Positions 12,827 to 19,839 of a stretch of 19,923 nt of DNA are shown here, piece after piece; within the stretch, counting starts at the first letter, position 1; every line of letters begins with the position of its first letter. The stretch is taken from assembly GCA_900751995.1 (NCBI GenBank), contig CAADTP010000024.1, positions 1 through 19,923 of the forward strand. Direction: 5' to 3'. Source of the stretch: Lachnospiraceae bacterium. Its GTDB lineage: Bacteria; Bacillota; Clostridia; Lachnospirales; Lachnospiraceae. The notes beneath the pieces are model-generated. The model was not told the DNA's origin. It ran no database searches and saw only the letters and a list, made by a program, of their open reading frames with translations. A program made the position numbers and the translations under genes.

Positions 12827-13632
12827 TGGCTTTTACAAATGAGCAGCTTGAGCGGTACTCCCGCCATATCATCCTGAAAGAGGTTGGAGTAAAAGGTCAG
12901 AAAAAGCTTCTGAATGCCAAGGTTCTGATCATCGGAGCCGGCGGACTTGGAGCACCGGCAGCTCTTTACCTTGCAGCAGCAGGTGTGGGAACCATCGGGA
13001 TCGCGGATGCAGATGAGGTAGATCTTTCCAATCTTCAGCGACAGGTTATCCACACAACTGCAGATGTCGGCAAACTGAAGGTAGAGTCTGCGGCTGAGAC
13101 CATGAAAGCAATCAACCCGGACGTTACTGTAAATACATATCATACCTTTGTAGATTCCAGCAACATCATGGATCTGATCAAAGATTACGATTTCATTCTT
13201 GACGGAACAGACAACTTCCCTGCAAAATTCCTTATCAACGATGCCTGTGTAATGGCTGAGAAACCGTTTTCACATGCAGGTATCATCCGTTTCCAGGGAC
13301 AGCTGATGACCTACGTCCCGGGACAGGGACCATGCTACAGATGTGCATTCCAGAGCCCGCCGCCAAAGGACGCCGTACCGACCTGTAAGCAGGCTGGCGT
13401 GATCGGAGCCATGGGCGGCGTGATCGGAAGCCTTCAGGCAATGGAAGCGATCAAGTATATCATCGGACAGGGTGATCTTCTTACAGGAAGACTTCTTACC
13501 TACGATGCGCTGAAGATGACCTTCCGTACCGTGAAGCTTCCGAAGAATCATCATTGCCCGGTATGCGGCGATGATCCGACGATCACAGAACTGATCGATT
13601 ATGAGCAGGCTGTGTGTGAACTGAAGCATTAA
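12826..13632 (+). CDS. hcyF: ThiF/MoeB-family adenylyltransferase HcyF
   Basis: 268 residues, the usual ThiF/MoeB length without a rhodanese tail. Features: RYSRHIILKEVG, ATP-binding LIIGAGGLGAP (35-43), ADEVDLSNLQRQ, DGTDNFPAKFLIND, zinc ligands C170/C173 (CYRC) and C244/C247 (CPVC), and C187 in the PTCKQAGV position that matches the catalytic cysteine of ThiF. It should use ATP to activate the C-terminal glycine of HcyS as an acyl-adenylate. Translation is probably coupled to hcyS through the TAATG overlap. It is the only enzyme of this family in the window, and since the thiS operon lacks thiF it is a natural candidate to serve ThiS too; a MoeB or another ThiF elsewhere in the genome cannot be excluded. 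Confidence 0.9.
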   Translation: MAFTNEQLERYSRHIILKEVGVKGQKKLLNAKVLIIGAGGLGAPAALYLAAAGVGTIGIADADEVDLSNLQRQVIHTTADVGKLKVESAAETMKAINPDVTVNTYHTFVDSSNIMDLIKDYDFILDGTDNFPAKFLINDACVMAEKPFSHAGIIRFQGQLMTYVPGQGPCYRCAFQSPPPKDAVPTCKQAGVIGAMGGVIGSLQAMEAIKYIIGQGDLLTGRLLTYDALKMTFRTVKLPKNHHCPVCGDDPTITELIDYEQAVCELKH

Positions 13633-13658
13633 TAAACACTGATCACAGAAACGAAAAG

Positions 13659-13678
13659 GTGTCTGCTGGTGCAGATAC
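13659..13678 (+). other. Hairpin in the hcyF-hcyD gap
   Basis: GTGTCTGC (13659-13666) pairs with GCAGATAC (13671-13678), one G-U pair, around the loop TGGT. No T-run follows. It may adjust mRNA stability within the operon. Confidence 0.35.
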
Positions 13679-13717
13679 TGTAAATAAGTATAGAAACCCA
13701 TTGGAGGCTGCGAAGAA

Positions 13718-14134
13718 ATGCTGAAATTAAAAAAAGAAGATTACGAGAAAATATTAGACCACTGCAGAAAAGGACTTCCCAATGAGTCCTGCGGCCTTCT
13801 GGGCGGGACCATTGAGGGCGATGTAAAAACCATCGAGAAAGTGTATCTGCTGACAAATATCGATGAAAGCAACGAACACTTTTCCATGGACCCGAAGGAA
13901 CAGCTGAGCGCGATCAAGGATATCCGTCAGAACGGATATCAGATGATCGGAAACTTTCATTCTCATCCGGAGTCTCCGTCAAGGCCTTCCGAAGAAGATA
14001 AACGACTTGCATTTGACCCGAACATAGAATATCTGATCCTCTCCCTTATGGATGCAGAAAATCCGGTGTTGAAGGCTTTTGGCGTAGATAAAGAGAAAAA
14101 TGTAACTGTACATGAGCTTCAGATAACAGAGTGA
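13718..14134 (+). CDS. hcyD: JAMM (Mec+-type) metalloprotease HcyD
   Basis: 138 residues with a complete JAMM zinc site: E23 in PNESCGLLGG and HSHPESPSRPSEED giving H81, H83, S91 and D94. Bacterial members of this family (Mec+, HcyD) cut after the C-terminal glycine of ubiquitin-like sulfur carriers. Here it should trim Ala-Arg from HcyS and release homocysteine from the HcyS-homocysteine adduct, as known in Wolinella. GGAGG lies about 10 nt before the ATG. The end overlaps the aprA reading frame by a few bases. The Ser-Cys tail on ThiS (2210-2413) is a second possible substrate. Confidence 0.9.
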   Translation: MLKLKKEDYEKILDHCRKGLPNESCGLLGGTIEGDVKTIEKVYLLTNIDESNEHFSMDPKEQLSAIKDIRQNGYQMIGNFHSHPESPSRPSEEDKRLAFDPNIEYLILSLMDAENPVLKAFGVDKEKNVTVHELQITE

Positions 14135-14139
14135 TGAGT

Positions 14140-15846
14140 ATGAAAAACAGATTAAACACAAAGGAAATTACAACAGATGTGCTGATCATAGGCGGAGGTA
14201 CCGCAGGCTGCTATGCGGCGCTGGTTCTCTCAGAACAGAAAGCCGGCAGGGTACTGATCGCAGAAAAAGCAAATATCAGACGAAGCGGCTGTCTGGCAGC
14301 AGGTGTTAATGCAATCAATGCCTACATTGTAAAAGGCCGCAAGCCGCAGGATTATGTAGATTATGCAACAAAGGATGCCGCCGGGATCGTAAGGCAGGAC
14401 CTTCTTCTTACAGCAGCGGAGAATTTCAACGAAGTTACTGCAAAGATGGAAAAGCTTGGGCTTGTGATCCTGAAGGATGAAAATGGTGATTATGTAGCCA
14501 GAGGAAACCGTAACATCAAGATCAACGGTGAAAATTTTAAACCACTTCTTGCTGATGCAGTTCATAAAGCTGAGAACGTAGACGTTCTGAATTATGTAAA
14601 TATCACAGACCTTCTTGTAAAAGATGGACAGGTTTACGGAGCGGTTGGCTTCTCTATTATGGAAGAAACAGCATACATTATCCGGGCAAAAGCAGTTCTT
14701 GCTGCAACAGGCGGAGCGGCCGGACTTTATAAGCCGAACAATCCGGGATTTTCCAGACATAAGATGTGGTATCCGCCGTTTAACACAGGTGCCGGATATG
14801 CAATGGGAATCCTGGCAGGTGCGGAGATGACGTCCTTTGAGATGCGTTTTATCGCACTTCGCTGCAAGGATACCATTGCTCCTACGGGAACCATCGCACA
14901 GGGTGTCAGCGCAAAACAGATCAATGCAGCTGGCGAGATCTATGAGACAAAATACGGACTGACCACAAGCGAGAGAGTTTACGGAACAGTTCGGGAAAAT
15001 CAGCTTGGCCACGGCCCGTGTTACCTGAAGACTACAGGGATCACGAAGGAACAGGATGAAGATCTTCTGAAGGCTTATCTCAACATGGCACCGAGCCAGA
15101 CTCTGAAATGGATTGAAAGCGGAAAGAGCCCCAGCGAGCAGGATGTGGAGATCCAGGGAACAGAGCCGTATATCGTAGGCGGTCATACAGCCAGCGGCTA
15201 CTGGGTAAATACAGGCCGTGAAACCACGGTAAAGGGGCTATATGCAGCTGGTGATGTTGCAGGTGGATGTCCGCAGAAATATGTAACAGGGGCACTTGCA
15301 GAAGGAAAACTTGCAGCACTGGATATGGTGAAACAGTTTTCCGCAGGATCTCTGAAAGAAGCGGATATTACCACAGAAGCGGAGATCAAAGTTCAGGAAG
15401 AAAAAATCCTTTCTCAGTACGAAAAGTTCCGTAATGAAGATGCACCGGCATTTTCCGTTGAGGAGCTTGAGGAAGCCATGCAGAAAGTCATGGACGAGTA
15501 TGCGGGAGGAATTGCTTCCAATTATCAGTTCAATGAGAAACAGCTGGATCTTGCAGATGAAAAGATCCTTAAGCTTCAGGCTCTTGCCGAAAAAACAGCG
15601 GCAGCAGATATGCATGAGCTGATGTTTGCATACGAACTTCGTGAGCGTCTCATTGTGTGTCGTTCACTGATTGCTCATCTGAAAAACCGAAAAGAGACCA
15701 GATGGCATTCTTTCAACGAAAATCTGGATCATCCGGAAACCGATGAGAAATTTTATAAATATGTAAATTCGAAACTGGAAAACGGCGAGATTAAGATCAT
15801 TTTCCGTGACATTGTAAAGGAGGACACATATGAGCATACGAATTGA
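14140..15846 (+). CDS. aprA: Adenylylsulfate (APS) reductase alpha subunit
   Basis: FAD enzyme of the succinate dehydrogenase/fumarate reductase superfamily; 568 residues from the ATG at 14140 (in-frame GTG at 14131 and ATG at 14134 are alternatives; no strong ribosome site separates them). Marks: N-terminal FAD motif DVLIIGGGTAGCYAALV, RRSGCLAAGVNAINAYI, the AprA-typical NITDLL, ATGGAAGLYKPNNPG, MWYPPFNTGAGYAMGILAGAEM, RFIALRCKDTIAPTG and the C-terminal YAAGDVAGGCPQKYVTGALAEG. With AprB it reduces APS to sulfite and AMP. It is somewhat shorter than dissimilatory AprA. No QmoABC or Dsr membrane complex is in the window, so an assimilatory role is most likely. It overlaps aprB by 17 nt. Confidence 0.93.
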   Translation: MKNRLNTKEITTDVLIIGGGTAGCYAALVLSEQKAGRVLIAEKANIRRSGCLAAGVNAINAYIVKGRKPQDYVDYATKDAAGIVRQDLLLTAAENFNEVTAKMEKLGLVILKDENGDYVARGNRNIKINGENFKPLLADAVHKAENVDVLNYVNITDLLVKDGQVYGAVGFSIMEETAYIIRAKAVLAATGGAAGLYKPNNPGFSRHKMWYPPFNTGAGYAMGILAGAEMTSFEMRFIALRCKDTIAPTGTIAQGVSAKQINAAGEIYETKYGLTTSERVYGTVRENQLGHGPCYLKTTGITKEQDEDLLKAYLNMAPSQTLKWIESGKSPSEQDVEIQGTEPYIVGGHTASGYWVNTGRETTVKGLYAAGDVAGGCPQKYVTGALAEGKLAALDMVKQFSAGSLKEADITTEAEIKVQEEKILSQYEKFRNEDAPAFSVEELEEAMQKVMDEYAGGIASNYQFNEKQLDLADEKILKLQALAEKTAAADMHELMFAYELRERLIVCRSLIAHLKNRKETRWHSFNENLDHPETDEKFYKYVNSKLENGEIKIIFRDIVKEDTYEHTN

Positions 15847-16141
15847 TCAGAAAAAATGTGTTGGCTGCAGAAAGTGCAGTGAAGTATGTCCGGGAACCCT
15901 GATCGTCATGGAAAACAAAAAAGCCGTGATGAAATATCCGAAAAACTGCTGGGGCTGCGTTTCCTGCGTAAAGGAATGTAAAGCCGGTGCCATTGACTTT
16001 TTCCTTGGTGCGGATATCGGCGGTAACGGAAGTATCATGAATGTAAAAAGCGAAGGTGATATCCTTCACTGGATCATTACAAAAACAGACGGTTCCACAT
16101 CCGTGATTGATGTGGATCGACGAAATTCGAATAAATACTAG
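15830..16141 (+). CDS. aprB: Adenylylsulfate reductase beta subunit (ferredoxin-type)
   Basis: 103 residues with two [4Fe-4S] sites: C10/C13/C16/C20 (CVGCRKCSEVCPG) and C40/C43/C46/C50 (CWGCVSCVKEC). The C-terminal part (GADIGGNGSIMNVKS..ILHWIITKTDGSTSVID) matches the AprB segment that packs on AprA, but the protein is clearly shorter than dissimilatory AprB (about 150 residues), lacking the long C-terminal arm. AAAGGAGG within the end of aprA lies 7 nt before the ATG, so the two subunits should be made together. It passes electrons to the FAD of AprA; the donor is unknown. Confidence 0.92.
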   Translation: MSIRIDQKKCVGCRKCSEVCPGTLIVMENKKAVMKYPKNCWGCVSCVKECKAGAIDFFLGADIGGNGSIMNVKSEGDILHWIITKTDGSTSVIDVDRRNSNKY

Positions 16142-16192
16142 AAGACAGGTGCTGCCGGTTCTGGCGGCCAAAACAGGAGGATGAGATCAGAT

Positions 16193-17095
16193 ATGAGTGG
16201 ATTATCACATTTGGATGAGCTGGAAGCAGAGGCAATTTACATCATCCGTGAAGTTGCAGCAGAGTGCGAAAAGCCGGTAATGCTTTATTCTATAGGAAAA
16301 GACAGTTCTGTAATGCTTCATCTTGCGATGAAAGCTTTTTATCCGGAGAAACCGCCATTTCCGTTTCTTCACGTAAATACAACATGGAAATTTAAAGAGA
16401 TGATAGAGTTTCGTGACAAAACCGCGAAGGATCTGGGAATCGAAATGCTTGAGTACATTAATCAGGATGGTGTGAAGCAGGGTATCAATCCTTTTGACAG
16501 CGGCTCCGCATATACAGATATCATGAAAACGCAAGCACTGAAGCAGGCTCTTAAGAAATATGGTTTCACAGCTGCTTTTGGCGGCGGTCGTCGTGACGAG
16601 GAGAAAAGCCGTGCAAAAGAGCGTATCTTCTCCTTCCGTAATGCAGAGCAGGCCTGGGATCCGAAGAACCAGCGTCCGGAGATGTGGAAGCTTTATAATA
16701 CGGAGATCAATAAAGGCGAAAGCATCCGTGTTTTCCCGATTTCCAACTGGACTGAGACGGATATCTGGCAGTACATTAAGAGAGAAAATATCCCGATCGT
16801 TCCTCTTTATTTTGCAAAAGAGCGTCCGGTTGTATACAGAGACGGCAACATTATCATGGTGGATGACGACAGAATGCGCCTGAACCCGGGTGAGGAGCCG
16901 CAGATGAAAAAGGTCCGTTTCCGTACTCTCGGATGCTATCCTCTGACAGGTGGTATCGAGTCTGACGCGGAGACACTGGACGAGATCATTGACGAGACCT
17001 TAAGCTCTGTGGAATCTGAGAGAACCACACGTGTTATTGATTCCGACGGCGGAGCTGCAAGTATGGAAAAAAGAAAGAGAGAGGGGTACTTCTAG
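16193..17095 (+). CDS. cysD: Sulfate adenylyltransferase subunit 2 (ATP sulfurylase)
   Basis: 300-residue PP-loop enzyme that forms APS from sulfate and ATP, with CysN. Marks: SHLDELEAEAIYIIREVAAE, PP-loop SIGKDSSVMLHL, VNTTWKFKEMIEFRD, AAFGGGRRDEEKSRAKERI, FPISNWTETDIWQYI and the C-terminal RTLGCYPLTGGIES. I choose the ATG at 16193; the in-frame ATG at 16181 touches AGGAGG without spacer, and 16193 gives the normal CysD N-terminus. The stop is one base before the cysN start. No cysC (APS kinase) is present, so the APS made here should go straight to AprAB. Confidence 0.96.
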   Translation: MSGLSHLDELEAEAIYIIREVAAECEKPVMLYSIGKDSSVMLHLAMKAFYPEKPPFPFLHVNTTWKFKEMIEFRDKTAKDLGIEMLEYINQDGVKQGINPFDSGSAYTDIMKTQALKQALKKYGFTAAFGGGRRDEEKSRAKERIFSFRNAEQAWDPKNQRPEMWKLYNTEINKGESIRVFPISNWTETDIWQYIKRENIPIVPLYFAKERPVVYRDGNIIMVDDDRMRLNPGEEPQMKKVRFRTLGCYPLTGGIESDAETLDEIIDETLSSVESERTTRVIDSDGGAASMEKRKREGYF

Positions 17096-17096
17096 G

Positions 17097-18782
17097 ATGA
17101 GCGGATTACTGAAATTTATCACTTGCGGAAGTGTAGATGATGGAAAATCTACACTTATCGGTCATATTCTTTATGATTCCAAGCTTTTATATGCGGACCA
17201 GGAAAAAGCCCTTCTTCTGGACAGCAAGGTAGGTTCCAGAGGTGGTGCCATTGATTATTCTCTTCTTCTGGATGGCCTGATGGCAGAACGTGAGCAGGGA
17301 ATCACCATTGATGTTGCGTATCGTTATTTTACAACCGATAAAAGAAGCTTTATTGTTGCGGATACTCCCGGACATGAGGAGTATACAAGGAACATGGCGG
17401 TTGGAGCTTCCTTTGCTCAGCTTTCCATTATTCTTGTGGATGCGAAGCAGGGGGTTCTGGTCCAGACAAGGCGTCATGCACGTATCTGCGCTCTGATGGG
17501 TATCCATCATTTTGTATTTGCTGTTAACAAAATGGATCTTGTTGATTACAGTGAGAGTCGTTTTAATGAGATCGTAAAGGATATCAATGAGCTTTCTGAG
17601 ACTCTGGGTCTTCAGGATGTTGTGATCATTCCTGTCAGTGCTACAGAGGGTGATAACGTAACGAAGAAGTCTCCGAATATGCCGTGGTATACGGGCAAAG
17701 CTCTTCTGGATCATCTTGAGACTGTGGATGTTTCCGAGGCTGAGAATGTCAGCGAGTTTTATCTGCCTGTTCAGCGTGTTTCCCGTCCAAACCATGAATT
17801 TCGCGGTTTCCAGGGCCAGATCGAGAGTGGCTGGGTTCATGTAGGCGATATCATCACAACGCTCCCAAGCAACGAGACAGCGGCTGTTAAGACGATCCTG
17901 GTGGGCAGTGACGATCGTGAAGAGGCTGTTGCCGGTCAGGCTGTTACGATTCAGCTGGATAAAGAAGTGGATGTCAGCCGTGGTTGTGTTCTTACCAATA
18001 ATAATGAGATTCCGGTGGCTAAAGGTTTCGAGGCTACTCTTCTCTGGATGGATGATTCCAGGCTTGAAGTGGGCAAGGAGTATCTTGTGAAGCTTGGTAC
18101 CAAGAAGATCGCAGGTGTGGTTAAGAGTATTGAGTTTAAGACGGATGTAAATACCGGGGAGCATCTGCATGCGGATACGATCGAGAAGAATGAGATCGCT
18201 CTTTGCAAAATCGGTCTTTCTGATAAGGTTGTGCTGGATGAGTTTAAGAGGAATAAGACTCTTGGTGAGCTGATCCTGATCGACCGTGTGAGTCATATGA
18301 CTTCTGCATGTGGTGTTGTGGAATCGGTTGATACTGAGGGGGAGAAGCCTTATTTCCAGAAGGATGATGTGAAGGTTGGCGGTTATGTTTTTGAGGAGTT
18401 TTATTTTAACCTTGAGAATGCGCTGCTTTCCAAGGCGGATAAAGAGGTTAAGACTTATCATGTAGGGGATGTGGTGCCTGTTGAGGGTGACAGCTTTGAG
18501 TATCCGGGCTATTTTGATATTGTGTCTCTGGAGGATAGCGCGGCTGTTCTGATCCGTGATAAGAGGGTGCAGGATATTATTCCGCTGGATGAGTATGTGT
18601 TTATGGGGCTTCCTGTTGTGGATGAGAGAGGTTTTGCTCTGGAGATTCGCAGTAATGATGATTATCAGATGTTTTTGAGGGAGTTTGAGGCTGCTGATAA
18701 TAAGTCGGAGTTTCATAATAAGTGGTTTAAGTTTGAGACTTACAGGAGGATTGTCTGCACGGATAATTTCTGGATGATCTGA
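17097..18782 (+). CDS. cysN: Sulfate adenylyltransferase subunit 1 (GTPase) with long C-terminus
   Basis: 561 residues. The elongation-factor-like GTPase domain has G1 GSVDDGKST (11-19), G3 DTPGHEEY (89-96), G4 NKMD (144-147) and SATEGDNV. GTP hydrolysis drives APS formation by CysD. Beta-barrel domains follow to about residue 440. The protein is about 85 residues longer than E. coli CysN; the extra tail (from about GDVVPVEGDSFEYPGYF to the end at CTDNFWMI) lacks a Walker A motif, so it is not a fused CysC kinase. The frame opens at 17031, but the ATG at 17097 with GGGG before it gives the family N-terminus. Codons in the 3' half favour T-ending forms more than the neighbouring genes. Last gene of the operon, with a terminator 40 nt downstream. 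Confidence 0.95.
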   Translation: MSGLLKFITCGSVDDGKSTLIGHILYDSKLLYADQEKALLLDSKVGSRGGAIDYSLLLDGLMAEREQGITIDVAYRYFTTDKRSFIVADTPGHEEYTRNMAVGASFAQLSIILVDAKQGVLVQTRRHARICALMGIHHFVFAVNKMDLVDYSESRFNEIVKDINELSETLGLQDVVIIPVSATEGDNVTKKSPNMPWYTGKALLDHLETVDVSEAENVSEFYLPVQRVSRPNHEFRGFQGQIESGWVHVGDIITTLPSNETAAVKTILVGSDDREEAVAGQAVTIQLDKEVDVSRGCVLTNNNEIPVAKGFEATLLWMDDSRLEVGKEYLVKLGTKKIAGVVKSIEFKTDVNTGEHLHADTIEKNEIALCKIGLSDKVVLDEFKRNKTLGELILIDRVSHMTSACGVVESVDTEGEKPYFQKDDVKVGGYVFEEFYFNLENALLSKADKEVKTYHVGDVVPVEGDSFEYPGYFDIVSLEDSAAVLIRDKRVQDIIPLDEYVFMGLPVVDERGFALEIRSNDDYQMFLREFEAADNKSEFHNKWFKFETYRRIVCTDNFWMI

Positions 18783-18818
18783 TGTTGGGTTACTTATAGT
18801 TTCTATAGTTATGTGTGT

Positions 18819-18848
18819 AAGAGGCTGCATGTGTGGCCTCTTTTCTTT
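18819..18848 (+). terminator. Terminator of the metY-cysN operon
   Basis: AAGAGGC (18819-18825) pairs with GCCTCTT (18836-18842) around a 10-nt loop, followed by a T-rich tail (TTTTCTTT). It is the first hairpin after cysN. Confidence 0.8.
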
Positions 18849-18879
18849 GGGTGTTGCGGGATTTCGTGGTTTGACGGAC

Positions 18880-19080
18880 GCCGAGGAGCTGGCATATGGG
18901 CGGGACAGGCTTCGTCGGTGGAAACTACTAAGACTCTGAAAGGTGGCTAAAAGCGTTTTCCAAAAGTCCGAACTCGCTGCGCTCAGACAGCGAACTTTTG
19001 AAAAACAACGCCACCTTCCAGAGCCTAAGTAGTTGTCACACCTCCTGCAGAGCGCCCCGCCCATATGCCAGCTCCTCGGC
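18880..19080. repeat. Large imperfect palindrome with 25-bp perfect ends
   Basis: The 25 bases at 18880-18904 are the exact reverse complement of 19056-19080. Pairing continues inward with mismatches: AACTACTAAGACTCTG with the complement of CAGAGCCTAAGTAGTT, GGTGGC with GCCACC, and GTTTTCCAAAAGT with ACTTTTGAAAAAC, leaving a central loop containing CTCGCTGCGCTCAGACAG. Transcribed, it would fold into one very long hairpin. Each arm, read outward-in, encodes AEELAYGR. It may be a MITE-like intergenic repeat or two gene ends joined head to head. Confidence 0.8.
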
Positions 19081-19257
19081 TGTGCACACAGGCCGGTTGC
19101 GGAAAGTGAACAGTTCGAGATAGTATTCAATGATGCATGGCAGTAGAGTGTCATACAGAAATTGTTCAGGAGGAATGTTGTATCTAAGAATCAGCTCGGC
19201 ACAACGTTCCGGAATAATATCGGCTCAGACAGTAATCAGCTTGGCATAAGATTCCAT
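19036..19257 (-). pseudogene. Broken reading frame with an in-frame stop, unknown family
   Basis: On the minus strand an ATG at 19257 reads MESYAKLITV, then TGA, then continues open for 62 codons: ADIIPERCAELILRYNIPPE, QFLYDTLLPCIIEYYLELFT, FRNRPVCTAEELAYGRGALQ, EV, stop. The composition and helical pattern look like real protein. One change (CGA to TGA) would explain the break. No ribosome site precedes the ATG and nothing coherent extends it upstream, so it is more likely a relic than a gene. I do not recognise the family. Its 3' end forms the right arm of the palindrome at 18880-19080. Confidence 0.45.
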
Positions 19258-19317
19258 AATAAAAGTCAGTCGCATTATATATCGAAGATGTAGCGCTTGT
19301 TCCGTGCCCAAGAGGGT

Positions 19318-19392
19318 GGGGGGGGGGCAGGGAAGCCCTCGGACTTCGGAACTCTGAGATGGACTTCCCCTGCGCTGTCCACACGGACAGCG
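19318..19392. repeat. G10 run and nested hairpins
   Basis: Ten G at 19318-19327 are followed by CAGGGAAG (19328-19335), which pairs with CTTCCCCTG (19364-19372, one bulge), and by the perfect hairpin CGCTGTCC-ACAC-GGACAGCG (19373-19392). No T-run follows. It looks like an intergenic repeat; the G run is prone to length change or sequencing error. Confidence 0.5.
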
Positions 19393-19480
19393 TGTCGTGC
19401 GTAGCCACCTGCCTAAGGGGATAATATGATTGGTCAATCGCGCTAAGATAAAATTAATGTAAAAAAATGAAAAAAAGGTG

Positions 19481-19510
19481 TTGACAAAACTTATATCTTT
19501 CGGATATAAT
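19481..19510 (+). promoter_or_regulatory. Promoter of the tRNA-Ser gene
   Basis: TTGACA (19481-19486), 18-nt spacer, TATAAT (19505-19510): both hexamers are perfect. The start near 19517 would give a 5' leader of about 65 nt before the tRNA. Confidence 0.85.
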
Positions 19511-19583
19511 TAACCATGCGTTTCGGATGAAAACACAGAAGAAATGCACTCCAATTTAATAAGAAATTATAAGTTCGGAGTCT

Positions 19584-19671
19584 GGAGAAGTACTCAAGAG
19601 GCCGAAGAGGTGCCCCTGCTAAGGGTATAGGTCGCTAACGCGGCGCGAGGGTTCAAATCCCTCCTTCTCCG
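19584..19671 (+). tRNA. tRNA-Ser, anticodon GCU
   Basis: 88-nt class II tRNA. The acceptor GGAGAAG (19584-19590) pairs with CTTCTCC (19664-19670), with G as discriminator. The anticodon loop CTGCTAA gives GCT, reading AGC/AGU. The long variable arm is around TAGGTCGCTAACGCGGCG, and the T-arm is GAGGG-TTCAAAT-CCCTC. The 3' CCA is not encoded (TTG follows). A T-run right after the gene (from 19672) may help termination. Confidence 0.95.
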
Positions 19672-19718
19672 TTGTTTTTTTGAAAAAAATAAATTTTTCA
19701 AAAAAATGAAAAAACTTG

Positions 19719-19747
19719 TTGACAAACGCTTGCGGATGTGATAAAGT
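19719..19747 (+). promoter_or_regulatory. Tandem rRNA promoter P1
   Basis: TTGACA (19719-19724), 17-nt spacer, TAAAGT (19742-19747), followed by a CTGTC/GACAG stem. It is the first of two near-identical units 92 nt apart. Confidence 0.8.
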
Positions 19748-19810
19748 AAACAAGCTGTCAGCGAGACAGAGATTCATCAAAAAAAGTTTGAAAAAAGTTG
19801 AAAAAAGTAC

Positions 19811-19839
19811 TTGACAAACGATTTGAGATGAGATAAAAT
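19811..19839 (+). promoter_or_regulatory. Tandem rRNA promoter P2
   Basis: TTGACA (19811-19816), 17-nt spacer, TAAAAT (19834-19839), followed by CTGTCTGAGAGACAG. The repeat of promoter plus hairpin with P1 is typical of clostridial rRNA operons. Confidence 0.8.

Larger units (their letters stand above)
18783..19480. other. Repeat-rich 700-nt stretch without an intact gene
   Basis: It holds the terminator of the sulfur operon, a 201-bp imperfect palindrome (18880-19080), a broken minus-strand frame (19036-19257), a run of ten G and a hairpin cluster (19318-19392), then AT-rich DNA leading to the tRNA promoter. I see no complete protein gene. Confidence 0.65.

Noticed and set aside
14230..15186. 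Minus-strand frame of 318 codons opposite aprA
   Set aside because: aprA is well supported. The antisense frame is Cys/Ile/Leu-rich without a family pattern or ribosome site.
17031..17096. Upstream extension of cysN into cysD
   Set aside because: The in-frame open stretch has no family similarity. The ATG at 17097 gives the standard CysN N-terminus right at the G1 motif.
18880..19080. CRISPR array or giant terminator
   Set aside because: There is one palindrome, not a series of equal repeats with spacers, and no T-run follows either arm.
17187..19154. Open minus-strand frame of 655 codons opposite cysN
   Set aside because: cysN on the other strand is certain from its GTPase motifs; the antisense frame has no motif or ribosome site, is rich in Ile/Leu/His as expected for the complement of cysN codons, and crosses the terminator and the palindrome.
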